Below the pieces are notes generated by a model, which did no database searches, had not been told where the DNA came from, and worked only from the letters and a program-made list of their open reading frames with translations. Shown one piece after another: positions 1-8,234 of a DNA stretch of 32,107 bases (the stretch's first letter is position 1; every line of letters begins with the position of its first letter). The stretch spans positions 10,050-42,156 of the forward strand of contig JAGROX010000072.1 of the NCBI GenBank assembly GCA_020440025.1, in the 5' to 3' direction. Source of the DNA: Verrucomicrobiia bacterium. GTDB lineage: Bacteria > Verrucomicrobiota > Verrucomicrobiia > Verrucomicrobiales > DEV007. Made by a program: the position numbers and the translations under genes.

Positions 1-734
1 TCTTCGATCGAGCGAATGTCCGTTTCGAGGGTGCTGTCATCGATACGGGCTTCTTTGGCGAAAGGGTTGAGAACACTCTTGGTCTTCTGCTCCATCTGCT
101 TCCGGAGTTGAGCAGAGGTAAAGACGGCATTTCCGACGAAGGTAACATCACGCAATTTGGCCTGACCACCTTCGCTCACACTGTAGGTCACGGTCGAGTA
201 ACCACTACGATCGGGAGCCGACACTTGGTAGCTGACCGTCGTCTCGGGGAATCCCCGCTTGCGATAGAGCTCGAGGATGGCATCACGACCTTCGCGAACT
301 TCGGTCTCGTCGATGGCACGATTGACGCGGAGATCAGCCTGCTTGGTGAGCTTTTCCGAATCAAAAGCCGAATTGCCAACAAACCGGACTTCACCCAGCA
401 TCGATCGGGCCTGGACCACCAATTTGAGGGAAACACCACCATCAGAAGGTTTGGACAACACTCGAATATTTTCGAAGTCACCGCTGGCGTAGAGATTCTT
501 GATGTCTTCATCGATTTTTGCCGGAGACAAGACATCTCCCACTTTCGTTGACATCGAGGCGAGAATTCGATCCTTCGCCACCGCAGCCGATCCGACGTAT
601 TCCACATCGATCGCTTTCACCACCTTACCGCCGCTCTGGGCTTGACCCACACCGACTCCGGCGAGGGTTACCATCGCCACAAAGGCGCTGACTGCGAGTC
701 TCCACGGGCGTTGCCCAAAAATGTTTCGATTCAT
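1..734 (-). CDS. bamA: Outer membrane protein assembly factor BamA, N-terminal part (runs off left edge)
   Basis: BamA is the central subunit of the machine that folds beta-barrel proteins into the outer membrane. About 244 residues are visible. A basic start (MNRNIFGQ) and a hydrophobic stretch ending near GVGQAQ form a signal peptide. POTRA-type repeats follow: the first opens VVKAIDVEYVGS, continues with DEDIKNLYASGDFENIRV, and the next opens with LGEVRFVGNSAFDSEKLT; a third begins near RDVTFVGNAVFTSAQLRK. The repeated V.FVGN.xF pattern and the YASGDFENIRV stretch are typical of BamA POTRA domains. The C-terminal barrel lies outside the window. The start chosen is the ATG at 734, which gives a complete signal peptide. 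TamA is the main alternative, but several tandem POTRAs favour BamA. Confidence 0.88.
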   Translation of the reverse strand, partial: MNRNIFGQRPWRLAVSAFVAMVTLAGVGVGQAQSGGKVVKAIDVEYVGSAAVAKDRILASMSTKVGDVLSPAKIDEDIKNLYASGDFENIRVLSKPSDGGVSLKLVVQARSMLGEVRFVGNSAFDSEKLTKQADLRVNRAIDETEVREGRDAILELYRKRGFPETTVSYQVSAPDRSGYSTVTYSVSEGGQAKLRDVTFVGNAVFTSAQLRKQMEQKTKSVLNPFAKEARIDDSTLETDIRSIE

Positions 735-791
735 GCGAATAGCGTCTGTTTGCGTATTGTCAAAAGAGTCTAAAAAACCACGGCAAAAGCC

Positions 792-816
792 TCCGAAAAG
801 ACTGCACCTTTTCGGA
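792..816. repeat. Hairpin in the bamA-ruvB divergent intergenic region
   Basis: A perfect 9-bp inverted repeat, TCCGAAAAG (792-800) and CTTTTCGGA (808-816), encloses a 7-nt loop. It sits 58 bp upstream of the bamA start codon in the 317-bp gap between bamA and ruvB. No gene ends here, so a simple terminator role is not obvious; it could be a leader structure of the bamA transcript or an operator. The rest of the gap is AT-rich near 960-1015, consistent with a ruvB promoter, but no convincing -35/-10 pair is visible. Confidence 0.5.
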
Positions 817-1051
817 AACGATTAGGTTCGCGTCAAGTCTGAAATTTGCAAGGCGAATACCGCATTGATTAAGATTCCTGTATCGAGAGTTCGTTTGGGC
901 CTTTCCGGTCGGCTGCCTCCGGCCATGCTGATGCCTTGTAGAGCTTTCGAAAGTTTGTTCGACTTTCCATAAATTTTGGATATCTTAAAAATTGATTTTG
1001 CAGGTTTTTTTTCGCTTCCGCCGCGTCTCCTTCTCGATTTGAGCATTTGTC

Positions 1052-2149
1052 ATGCCGAAACTGCTCACAGCCCCTCCCGAGTTCGGCCACGACTGGCATG
1101 AAGCGCCCGACGAGACTATCATCGAATCCGTGAGCGAGAACTACTATTCGGAGACAGCCGAGGCCCCCAAAAATGAATTCGATGTGTCCCTGAGACCGCC
1201 GGATTTCTCTGAATTTCAGGGGCAAGCCAAGGTCAAGGAGCGCCTCATGCTCATGGTAGAGGCGGCCAAGCAACGTGGCGACGCCTTGGATCACGTGCTC
1301 CTCTGCGGTCCTCCCGGACTGGGCAAGACATCTCTGGCTCACATCCTTGCCACCGCTTTTGGAAGTCAGATCCATTGCACCAGCGGCCCTCAGATTGAAA
1401 AAGCGGGCGACTTGGCCGGGATTCTCACCAATCTCCAGCACGGCGACTTCCTGTTCATCGATGAGATTCACCGCCTCCATCCCGCCATCGAGGAATACCT
1501 CTACCCGGCCATGGAGGACTACAAACTGGACATCATCATCGACCAGGGCCCCAGCGCCCGATCGATCACGCTGACCCTTCCCAATTTTACCCTCGTCGGC
1601 GCCACCACTCGCGCCGGCATGCTCACCGCGCCGTTGCGTTCCCGATTCGGGATGACCAACCGGTTGGATTACTACACGGCTGAGGAGCTGGTCTCCATCA
1701 TTCTCCGTTCCGCCGGTCTGTTGCGGGTGCCCATTCTGCCCGAGGGTGCCCTGGAAGTCGCCTCCCGCTCCCGCGGAACGCCGCGTATTGCCAACAATCT
1801 GCTCCGGTGGGTGCGGGACTATGCCCAGGTTCGCGCCGACAACGAGATTACCCAGCCCGTCGCCGACGCCGCTCTCCAGATGCTGGAGATCGATCAGGAC
1901 GGTCTCGATGAAATGGACAAACGCATCCTCGAAGCCCTCATCTACAAATTCGATGGCGGTCCCGTCGGCCTCGGATCACTTGCCGTCGCCGTCGGCGAGG
2001 ATCAGGCCACGCTCGAGGACGTGTACGAGCCTTACCTGATTCTTCAGGGCTTTTTGAAACGCACCACCCGCGGCCGAGTCGCCATGCCGGTGGCTTATCA
2101 AAAACTGGGTGCCCAACCGCCCAAAGACCTTCAGGCAAAATTGTTCTGA
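1052..2149 (+). CDS. ruvB: Holliday junction branch migration DNA helicase RuvB
   Basis: RuvB is the hexameric AAA+ motor that, with RuvA, drives branch migration of Holliday junctions during recombinational repair. The 365-residue product has Walker A GPPGLGKT (86-93), Walker B DEIH (137-140), sensor-1 region GATTRAG, the arginine-finger region PLRSRFG (194-200), and a C-terminal winged-helix region ending in the family-typical RGR..MP.AY. The N-terminal extension of about 45 residues before the conserved [12 protein letters not shown] is longer than in typical RuvB of about 335-350 residues. The ATG is the first in frame and lacks a clear Shine-Dalgarno sequence. ruvA and ruvC are not adjacent. 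The next gene begins 43 bp downstream on the same strand and may be co-transcribed. Confidence 0.96.
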   Translation: MPKLLTAPPEFGHDWHEAPDETIIESVSENYYSETAEAPKNEFDVSLRPPDFSEFQGQAKVKERLMLMVEAAKQRGDALDHVLLCGPPGLGKTSLAHILATAFGSQIHCTSGPQIEKAGDLAGILTNLQHGDFLFIDEIHRLHPAIEEYLYPAMEDYKLDIIIDQGPSARSITLTLPNFTLVGATTRAGMLTAPLRSRFGMTNRLDYYTAEELVSIILRSAGLLRVPILPEGALEVASRSRGTPRIANNLLRWVRDYAQVRADNEITQPVADAALQMLEIDQDGLDEMDKRILEALIYKFDGGPVGLGSLAVAVGEDQATLEDVYEPYLILQGFLKRTTRGRVAMPVAYQKLGAQPPKDLQAKLF

Positions 2150-2192
2150 TCCCTCAATCCCCCTCATCACTCACTCTCTCTCCCCTCCCGCC

Positions 2193-2849
2193 ATGAAAGA
2201 GTTCATCGATCAGCTTGAAAGGATCACCGAGGCCCTCAAGGACCCCGAGTATCTCTTCCTCGTGCTGGAGCCTCTCCAGATCTGGGGCGTGGCCTTCGGT
2301 TTGTTGGGACTGGTCATCACCTACTTTCTGAAAAACGAAAAACTTCAGGTCGCCTCCCTCATCGTCATCACAGTGTCGGCCCTGTCCGTGCTTCCCTATC
2401 TGCAAGCTCGCAAGACGGCCCAGACCCGGATCGAAAAAGTGTTCAGCGTCTCCGCGCCCTCCCGCGCCAAGGGTTTCCATGCCAACACCGCCGACCGGCT
2501 GGATCATCGCTGGCTCTATCTCGCCCTCGCCGGAGTCGCGGGTGCCGCCATCTTGGTGGGACCGCGCCGCAACCAACTCGGCTTTGGACTCGCCATTGGC
2601 AGCGTCGCGTTTTCGCTCTACGCCATCAACTACGGTCTGTGGATGCACTATCAGGATTCCCTCGCCTATCACCCAAACCTCAAACAGAACGAGGCTCCGG
2701 TGAAAGAGAAAATCCGCGCCACTCCCGCAGAAGAATCCGCCCCAAAACCGGCCACCGTCACCGCGTCGCCCATCAGCAAGCCCGAGCCGCCACCAAAGAC
2801 CTCCGTCGCCACGCGGGAGATCCGGCCACTTGCCGTGGGCACCCGATAG
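2193..2849 (+). CDS. Hypothetical four-helix membrane protein
   Basis: A 218-residue protein I do not recognise. An amphipathic N-terminus (MKEFIDQLERITEALKDPEY) is followed by two hydrophobic helices near residues 29-46 and 52-70, a charged loop, and two more helices near residues 108-124 and 127-147. The C-terminal 60 or so residues are rich in Pro, Ala, Lys and Glu and probably extend into cytoplasm or periplasm. I chose the ATG at 2193. A longer reading frame from 2109 overlaps the end of ruvB and would add a Pro/Ser-rich, unlikely N-terminus. The gene follows ruvB at short distance, so co-transcription is possible, but nothing links it to recombination. Confidence 0.75.
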   Translation: MKEFIDQLERITEALKDPEYLFLVLEPLQIWGVAFGLLGLVITYFLKNEKLQVASLIVITVSALSVLPYLQARKTAQTRIEKVFSVSAPSRAKGFHANTADRLDHRWLYLALAGVAGAAILVGPRRNQLGFGLAIGSVAFSLYAINYGLWMHYQDSLAYHPNLKQNEAPVKEKIRATPAEESAPKPATVTASPISKPEPPPKTSVATREIRPLAVGTR

Positions 2850-2867
2850 ATCAGCGGGTGACTTAAG

Positions 2868-2892
2868 AGGGTTAGTTCGCAAACCTAACCCT
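2868..2892. terminator. Hairpin between convergent genes, probable terminator
   Basis: AGGGTTAG (2868-2875) and CTAACCCT (2885-2892) form a perfect 8-bp stem with a 9-nt loop, directly between the convergent membrane protein gene and the M42 aminopeptidase gene. It lacks a long T-run on either side, so intrinsic termination is inferred from position more than from sequence. Its right arm overlaps one copy of a 9-mer, AACCCTGTT (2887-2895), that recurs in the window. Confidence 0.5.
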
Positions 2893-2908
2893 GTTGAATC
2901 AGACGTTT

Positions 2909-3991
2909 TCAGATCTCCACCGCAAAGCGGTCGTCCTTGCCGATAGATCGTGCCATGCCGGTGAGCAGAGCGATGACTTTTTCGACATCGCCGAAATCGG
3001 CCACTTCGACCACGGAGTGCATGTAGCGGAGTGGCAGAGAAACCAAGGCGCTGGGAATGCCGTCACCGATTTGAAAAATCGAGTCGGTGTCTGTCGACGT
3101 CGATCGCGAGGACGCCTCATGTTGCAGCGAGATGCCGGCATCGGCCGCCACACTCATGAGTCGTTTCACCACCTCGGGATGATTCACGGTGCCGTGAGTC
3201 AGCGAAGGGCCTCCACCCAATGTCACCTTACCATAACGGGCATGTTCGATTCCCGGGGAGTCGGTCGCGTGGGTCACATCCAGAACCACGCAGACATCGG
3301 GCCGCAGTCGATGCGCCGCCATCCGGGCGCCATAGCCGCCGATCTCTTCCTGCACCGCATTCAAGGCCACCACCGTCGCGGTCGGTCGCGCCGCGCCGCC
3401 TTTACTGAGGGCCGCGAGCGTTTCTGCGATGATGAATCCACCGATACGATTGTCGAGCGCGCGCCCGACGATACGATTCTGACCAAAGCGCTCGGGTCCG
3501 TCGGTATAGACGGCGGGGTGTCCGACGCGGATGCCCATCTCGATGACCTCCTCCGCTTTGGAGGCACCGACGTCCACATACAACTCGTGCTGTTCAGGAG
3601 CCTTCTCGCCACCGGAACGCTCACGAAGATGGATCGCGGTATTTCCAATGACGCCGAGCACTTCGCCTCGATCACCAAAAATGGTGACGCGACGCCCCCG
3701 AGCGGAGGCCCAATCTGAGCCGCCGATGCGATCGATCCGCAGAAATCCGTCGTCGGTGATGAATCGCACCATGTAGCCGATTTCGTCGGCATGCGCCTCC
3801 AGCATCAGGGTCGGGGCGTCGGGATCACTGCCTTTGACGGTCGCCCAGACATTGCCGTAGGCATCGCTTTCGACTGAGTCTGCGAACTCCCGCATGTAAG
3901 CCGCCCACTTGCGCTGACCGGGTGTTTCAAAACCGGTCGGGCTGGGCGTGCTGAGGAGGTCGAATAGGAAATTTTCGGCGTTTTGGTCCAT
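2909..3991 (-). CDS. M42 family metallopeptidase (glutamyl aminopeptidase / deblocking aminopeptidase type)
   Basis: A cytosolic two-metal aminopeptidase that trims peptides from the N-terminus. The 360-residue product has the full M42/M20-clan metal site: His67 and Asp69 in AHADEIG, bridging Asp180 in ALDNR, catalytic Glu215 and metal Glu216 in VQEEIGG, Asp238 in VVLDVTHATD and His325 in RYMHSVVEV. Length matches the family (about 340-360). The ATG at 3991 (MDQNAENF) was preferred over an in-frame ATG at 4060, because the extra 23 residues lie over intergenic hairpins and resemble no family member. The exact substrate cannot be told from sequence. Some M42 proteins are annotated as endoglucanases, which is a historical misnomer. 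Confidence 0.93.
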   Translation of the reverse strand: MDQNAENFLFDLLSTPSPTGFETPGQRKWAAYMREFADSVESDAYGNVWATVKGSDPDAPTLMLEAHADEIGYMVRFITDDGFLRIDRIGGSDWASARGRRVTIFGDRGEVLGVIGNTAIHLRERSGGEKAPEQHELYVDVGASKAEEVIEMGIRVGHPAVYTDGPERFGQNRIVGRALDNRIGGFIIAETLAALSKGGAARPTATVVALNAVQEEIGGYGARMAAHRLRPDVCVVLDVTHATDSPGIEHARYGKVTLGGGPSLTHGTVNHPEVVKRLMSVAADAGISLQHEASSRSTSTDTDSIFQIGDGIPSALVSLPLRYMHSVVEVADFGDVEKVIALLTGMARSIGKDDRFAVEI

Positions 3992-4037
3992 GGATGTTTC
4001 TGGAAAAGGGATTCTTTGGGTGAAGGAACGAACTTCC

Positions 4038-4075
4038 GAGGGGAATCCCCTCCCTGCCACCGGAATTTTGCCGGT
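4038..4075. repeat. Two adjacent mini-hairpins upstream of the M42 peptidase gene
   Basis: GAGGGG (4038-4043) and CCCCTC (4047-4052) form a 6-bp arm pair with a 3-nt centre. ACCGG (4059-4063) and CCGGT (4071-4075) form a second hairpin with a 7-nt loop. They lie in the 213-bp divergent gap between the peptidase and the cNMP-domain gene. The style, two short GC-rich hairpins side by side, resembles the elements at 14754-14793 and 22544-22700. Confidence 0.4.
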
Positions 4076-4099
4076 CTGACCAGCCCCTTCGGTTTCCTG

Positions 4100-4121
4100 T
4101 CACACTGCGTGAAAGCGTCAC
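4100..4121. promoter_or_regulatory. Three alternating TCAC/GTGA half-sites, possible operator
   Basis: TCAC (4100-4103), GTGA (4109-4112) and TCAC (4118-4121) occur at an exact 9-bp period, making two overlapping inverted repeats with 5-bp centres. They lie about 84 bp upstream of the cNMP-domain gene start. TCAC/GTGA are half-site cores used by CRP/FNR-type regulators among others. The neighbouring protein has no DNA-binding domain, so it is not the obvious regulator. Confidence 0.3.
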
Positions 4122-4204
4122 AACCGCTCAGGTGAATTGTCGTGCCATTTTGGGCGATTCGCGCTATGGCTCTCTTCTCGAACGAACCGTGTGATTTTTG
4201 ATCG

Positions 4205-4618
4205 ATGCTTTCCGCTCCCGACATCGTCGCCCTGCTGCGCGAAAACGAAACCTTTGCCTCGGCGAAGGCTTCGGTGCTCCAACAGATGGCCGCAGGCATG
4301 GAAGAACACGAAGTGGAGGCCGAGACCGTGCTCATCGAGCAGGGAATCCGCTGCGGCAGTGTCTTTCTGGTGACGGAAGGCACCTTCGGGGTCTACATCG
4401 ATGACGAAACGGTTCCGGTCGCGGAACTGGAGCGCGGCCGAGTTTTTGGAGAAATCGGCGCCGTCTCCGGCATCGAAGCAACAGCCACGGTAAAAGCGAT
4501 CACCGCCGGTCAGGTGCTGGAGATTCCGGGAAAGGTGCTCCATCAGGCGATGCGCGACTGCCACGCCCTCGCCGAGTCGCTGCTGCGCTCTCTGTCTCGC
4601 TACCTTGGCCGCCGCTGA
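4205..4618 (+). CDS. Stand-alone cyclic-nucleotide-binding-like domain protein
   Basis: A 137-residue protein consisting of one CRP-type beta-roll domain: VEAETVLIEQG, then GSVFLVTEGTFGVYID, then the phosphate-binding-cassette region RGRVFGEIGAVSGIEATATV, then ITAGQVLEIP, and a C-terminal helix. There is no helix-turn-helix, so it is not a CRP-like transcription factor. In cAMP-binding members the cassette ends with an Arg-Ser/Thr-Ala. Here the Arg position is Ala or Thr and the loop is one residue short, so canonical cNMP binding is doubtful. It may be a protein-interaction module. It converges with metX, with only 10 bp between the two stop codons. Confidence 0.85.
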   Translation: MLSAPDIVALLRENETFASAKASVLQQMAAGMEEHEVEAETVLIEQGIRCGSVFLVTEGTFGVYIDDETVPVAELERGRVFGEIGAVSGIEATATVKAITAGQVLEIPGKVLHQAMRDCHALAESLLRSLSRYLGRR

Positions 4619-4628
4619 GGCGGTCCAC

Positions 4629-5825
4629 TCAGTCAGCCTCGTAACCTCCGGCGGGACCGCCGTGGATGAGCAGGTGATTGAGGTGCGGCGTGTATAGTTC
4701 GGGTTCGAGGAGAAAGGAATCGTGACCCTTGTCCGAGTGGACGGTCAGGTGCATCACGGAAACGCCCGCGTCTTTGAGCGCGCGAACGAGCGCCGCCTGT
4801 TCCTCGGGATAGAAGCAATAGTCCTGATCAATGCTGAAGACGAGGTAGCGATGCCCCGCCTGTCGGGATCTCTCCAGCAACTCAGAGAGATTCTCGGCAC
4901 CGCCCTCACGCACGGGATCGAATCGCGACCACATTTCACAGATTCTCAGGTAGGTATTGGCGTCGAAGCGCTTCACGAACTTTTTCCCCTGATGCAGCAT
5001 GTATGACTCCACCTGATCGGCGACGGAGTACCAGGCAAAGTGATCGTCTGCCTGCACCACATCGCGTCGGGCTCGTCGTTCGATGGCGTCAAGATGGACG
5101 AAACACTTGTGGCTGATCATGCGCGCCAGCGCCAGACCGAGCGCTGGAGGTTCGCCGTCCTCGTAGTATTCGCCACCGCGGAAATTGGGATCGGTCTCGA
5201 TGGCGAGTATCTGCTCCAGTAGGAATATCCGGTTGAGCACCGTGGTCCGCATTCCCGTGGCGATGGGAATGACGAGATCGGTCCGCTCTGGAAACAGGGT
5301 GGCAAAACTCAGGCAGGCCAGACCTCCGGTGGAAGGCCCCACCACGGCGTGCAGTTTTTCAATGCCGAGCACATCGAGCATTCGCGCCTGACTGCGGACG
5401 ACATCGCTGACACTGATATGGGGAAAGGCCGAGCCCCAAGGTTTTCCCGTGGCGGGATTGATGGATGCCGGCCCCGTCGACCCGTAACAGCCGCCGACAT
5501 AGTTGGCGCAGATGACAAAGAAATGATCGGTATCCAGCGCCCTGCCCGGTCCGATAAAAGCATCCCACCAGCCGGGATGACAATCTTCCGTCCATCGACC
5601 ATCGATCCCGGGAACGCCGTCATTGAATCCGGCGGCGTGTTGATTTCCCGAAAGCGCGTGAAACAGCAGAATGACATTCGACTTGTCGGCATTCAGTTCA
5701 CCCCAAGTCTCATAGGCCAACGTCACCGAATCGAGCGAGGCTCCCGACGCAAAGGAGAACGGTCCTGCGTCCTCCGTGATGGAGAGAAACTGTGTCTGCA
5801 CTTGGCCATTGCCCTGATTGCCCAT
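4629..5825 (-). CDS. metX: Homoserine O-acyltransferase (MetX-type, probably acetyltransferase)
   Basis: MetX transfers an acyl group, usually acetyl from acetyl-CoA, to homoserine, the first committed step of methionine synthesis. The 398-residue alpha/beta hydrolase has the conserved LAYETWGELN, HALSGNQH and NYVGGCYGSTGP blocks. The probable catalytic triad is Ser165 in the elbow GPSTGG, Asp335 in SIDQDYCF and His368 in KGHDSF. The elbow differs from the usual GGSMGG. The ATG at 5825 (MGNQGNGQ) is chosen; upstream extension to 6032 would add a basic, Pro-rich tail unlike MetX. Acetyl versus succinyl specificity cannot be settled by eye. Confidence 0.92.
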   Translation of the reverse strand: MGNQGNGQVQTQFLSITEDAGPFSFASGASLDSVTLAYETWGELNADKSNVILLFHALSGNQHAAGFNDGVPGIDGRWTEDCHPGWWDAFIGPGRALDTDHFFVICANYVGGCYGSTGPASINPATGKPWGSAFPHISVSDVVRSQARMLDVLGIEKLHAVVGPSTGGLACLSFATLFPERTDLVIPIATGMRTTVLNRIFLLEQILAIETDPNFRGGEYYEDGEPPALGLALARMISHKCFVHLDAIERRARRDVVQADDHFAWYSVADQVESYMLHQGKKFVKRFDANTYLRICEMWSRFDPVREGGAENLSELLERSRQAGHRYLVFSIDQDYCFYPEEQAALVRALKDAGVSVMHLTVHSDKGHDSFLLEPELYTPHLNHLLIHGGPAGGYEAD

Positions 5826-5847
5826 GATTCTGAGAGAAAAGTCGTTT

Positions 5848-5869
5848 CGAGATCGGCGAGGTGATCTCG
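5848..5869. repeat. Inverted repeat in the metX leader
   Basis: CGAGATC (5848-5854) and GATCTCG (5863-5869) are perfect 7-bp arms around 8 nt, 23-44 bp upstream of the metX start. It could be an operator or a leader hairpin. The short region does not show the multi-helix architecture expected of a SAM riboswitch. Confidence 0.35.
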
Positions 5870-6059
5870 GAGGAGGGGATTTTAGACGCAAAACCGGATC
5901 GGGCCAACGGATTGCTCTGTCATAGAAAGTATCGACGAGGGCCAACTCTTGGAGCCACTCCTGATTCTTGTCAGTGACAGCGGGCCTGTTCTGGTGAAAA
6001 AGTGCCGGTTCACGCAACCTCTCTCCCCCCAAGGTTCCTTTTCCCGAATTCGTCCGCCA

Positions 6060-8108
6060 GTGAACTCTGATCGTCTCCGTTCTCTCTTTCGCCCTCTCCT
6101 GAGCGGATGGCGCGTCGGCATTTCCCGCTTTGGACCGGGAGGATTCAGCCTGATTCTTTTCCTTTTAGCCACAGCGATTGGATGCGGCATCTACCTGATC
6201 GTCGGGGAGAGTCCTTGGGAGCACGGCATTCCCGAGAAGCTCGGCAAAAAGGAACCCCTCAGCATTGGCGACACCATTGCGGCAGGACTCTGGCTGGCAG
6301 CGGTGATCAATCTGGGCATCGCCATCCTCCTCCTCGCGCTGGCCCGCTGGTGGGCGCGCCCTCTCCCTGAGATGGCCGTGCCTACCTCCGATTCCCCAAA
6401 ATCTGGAGGCGGTCTCGTCCTCGGCGCGCGCTGGTTTTGGCTCTTTACTCTGCTCGCCGTGCTCGCGGCTGGCTGGTTGCGAGGACCGCACCTGTATCAC
6501 AGCTTTTGGAACGATGAGGAGCAGGCCTTCCGCAAATTCACGTGGGGTGAGTATCGCCCGGCCTCGGCTTCAAAACCGAAAAAGGGACACGACGGCCAAC
6601 CGCTTCCGACAGATCCCGATGCGCTGGTTTTCGTTCCCACCGGCTGGGATCGGGCGCTCTTCTATAGCGTCAACGGCAACAACCACGTCGTCCACACTAT
6701 CGCGGCGAAACTCTGGCACGCCATCTGGCGGGCCATTGAAAAACCCGAGCCGGAAACTTTTCGCGAATCAGTCATTCGATTGGAGCCCTTTCTCAGCGGA
6801 CTGCTCGCCATCATTGCCCTCGCCAGCTGGTTGAGGATGATCGGTTTTCCCGTCGTCGGCGTGGTAGCGGCGTGGGTCATCGCCCTACATCCCTGGGCGC
6901 TGCGCTACGGGGCCGAGGCCCGTGGCTATTCGGCGATGCTCCTCTACATCTTGCTGACCCTGCTGTGTCTGACGCTGGCCCTGCACACCCGGCGCTGGCG
7001 ATGGTGGCTCGGCTTTGGCCTCTACCAGTGCCTCTACTTGCTGTGTTTCGCCGGGGCGGTCTATCTGGCCGTGGCGATGAATGCCCTCGCCTTTCTGGTG
7101 CTGGCCCGGAGACGCGATGTGCATTCACTCTGGCGCTGGTTCGTCAGTTGCACCCTGGGCGCGATGCTTTTCCTCCAGATGATGACCGCTACCGTGCTGC
7201 GAATCTGGAACTGGATTCAGGCCCCTCACGTGGAGCCTTTCCCGATGAATGTGGAATACTTCCGCGACTTCTGGGGCCATCTCGCAATCGGCGCGCCCTG
7301 GGCGGGACCGTCCCCGGAACTCCACGTTGGCGTTGACGTCACCCAACTCGCCGCCGCCAGTTCACTCTGGAGTGTGGGGATCAAAATCATCCTCCCCCTG
7401 TTGCTGATCGCTGGCGTGATCATCGGCTGCCTCCGCAGCCAAATGGCCCGGATGTTCTTTGGCATCCTCGCTCTCTGCGCCGGGCTCATCTTTCTACACA
7501 ACACCCGATCAGAGCTCGCCTTCTACAGTTGGTACGCGCTCTATTTCGTACTCTGGTTTGCCGTCGCTCTGGGGTTCATCGCCGAAGGAGCCGCCTCGGC
7601 CGCTGGAAAACTGAAACCGGCGAATGCTTCGCTTCGCAACGGCATCGGACTGGCATCGGCCGCGGTGGTGATCGGATTTTACGGCTGGATCAGTCACGCC
7701 TCTGCCGAGCGGATTCGGCTCCATGATCGTCACCCCATGCGCCAGGCCGTCGTCGAGGTCCGCGGAGAAGCGCCCGCCATCGCTACCACCCACGCCGCAC
7801 TCCTCACCGGAGCCGTCGGCTCGGGTGCCAATCAGCTCCGCACCTACGATCCCCGCGTTCAATGGATCAAAACCATCGACGATCTCGATGCCCTCATCGC
7901 AGAATCACGGAGTTTGCAAAAGCCACTCGTCCTCTATGTCTGTGGCCCCCAACAGCTGGCCAGAACCTATCCCGATCTCGCCGCTCGACTGATGGACACG
8001 ACAACCTTCGAATCCGGCACCTACCTCCCCGGTCTCGAGGAGTTTTGGAGCTTCCGCATTCTGAAACTGCGCCCCTCTGATCCCACTCCCAACGCGGCGC
8101 CCCAATGA
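6060..8108 (+). CDS. GT-C fold membrane glycosyltransferase (GT39/ArnT-like)
   Basis: A large polytopic membrane protein, about 682 residues from the GTG at 6060. The first transmembrane helix (FSLILFLLATAIGCGIYLIV) is followed by many others. An extracytoplasmic loop carries the acidic motif SFWNDEEQAF, matching the catalytic DE site of lipid-linked-sugar transferases, and HPWALRYGAEARGYSAMLLY matches the P..ry..EaRgYs block of GT39/PMT_2 and ArnT. The family moves a sugar from a polyprenyl phosphate to a protein or lipid on the outer face of the inner membrane; donor and acceptor are unknown here. An in-frame ATG at 5949 would add 37 polar residues overlapping the metX upstream region, so the GTG start is preferred but not certain. 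Confidence 0.8.
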   Translation: MNSDRLRSLFRPLLSGWRVGISRFGPGGFSLILFLLATAIGCGIYLIVGESPWEHGIPEKLGKKEPLSIGDTIAAGLWLAAVINLGIAILLLALARWWARPLPEMAVPTSDSPKSGGGLVLGARWFWLFTLLAVLAAGWLRGPHLYHSFWNDEEQAFRKFTWGEYRPASASKPKKGHDGQPLPTDPDALVFVPTGWDRALFYSVNGNNHVVHTIAAKLWHAIWRAIEKPEPETFRESVIRLEPFLSGLLAIIALASWLRMIGFPVVGVVAAWVIALHPWALRYGAEARGYSAMLLYILLTLLCLTLALHTRRWRWWLGFGLYQCLYLLCFAGAVYLAVAMNALAFLVLARRRDVHSLWRWFVSCTLGAMLFLQMMTATVLRIWNWIQAPHVEPFPMNVEYFRDFWGHLAIGAPWAGPSPELHVGVDVTQLAAASSLWSVGIKIILPLLLIAGVIIGCLRSQMARMFFGILALCAGLIFLHNTRSELAFYSWYALYFVLWFAVALGFIAEGAASAAGKLKPANASLRNGIGLASAAVVIGFYGWISHASAERIRLHDRHPMRQAVVEVRGEAPAIATTHAALLTGAVGSGANQLRTYDPRVQWIKTIDDLDALIAESRSLQKPLVLYVCGPQQLARTYPDLAARLMDTTTFESGTYLPGLEEFWSFRILKLRPSDPTPNAAPQ

Positions 8109-8234
8109 TGGGAATGGACTTTCTTGCATCACTGCGATGGTGTATGCTCCGAACTCACCCTGAGCGACTTCGCCTCGGGGGCGTTCCAAAAAGCTTACCC
8201 AACGTCTGACAGACTGACTCAATCAACGAGGACC

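Noticed and set aside
736..763. TTGACA (minus strand, 763-758) with a 16-nt spacer to TATTCG, as a bamA promoter
   Set aside because: The -10 would end two bases before the chosen start codon, so transcription would begin inside the gene. It is probably chance or coincident with another start.
869..1480. 203-residue minus-strand reading frame over the ruvB start
   Set aside because: Antisense to conserved ruvB coding sequence and its composition is not protein-like.
2894..3718. 274-residue plus-strand reading frame
   Set aside because: It lies opposite the M42 peptidase gene, whose metal site is complete; the plus frame has a His/Arg/Gly-rich composition typical of an antisense shadow.
5826..5948. 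A SAM-type riboswitch upstream of metX
   Set aside because: Only a single 7-bp inverted repeat is visible; the conserved multi-helix architecture and binding-core motifs are not apparent.
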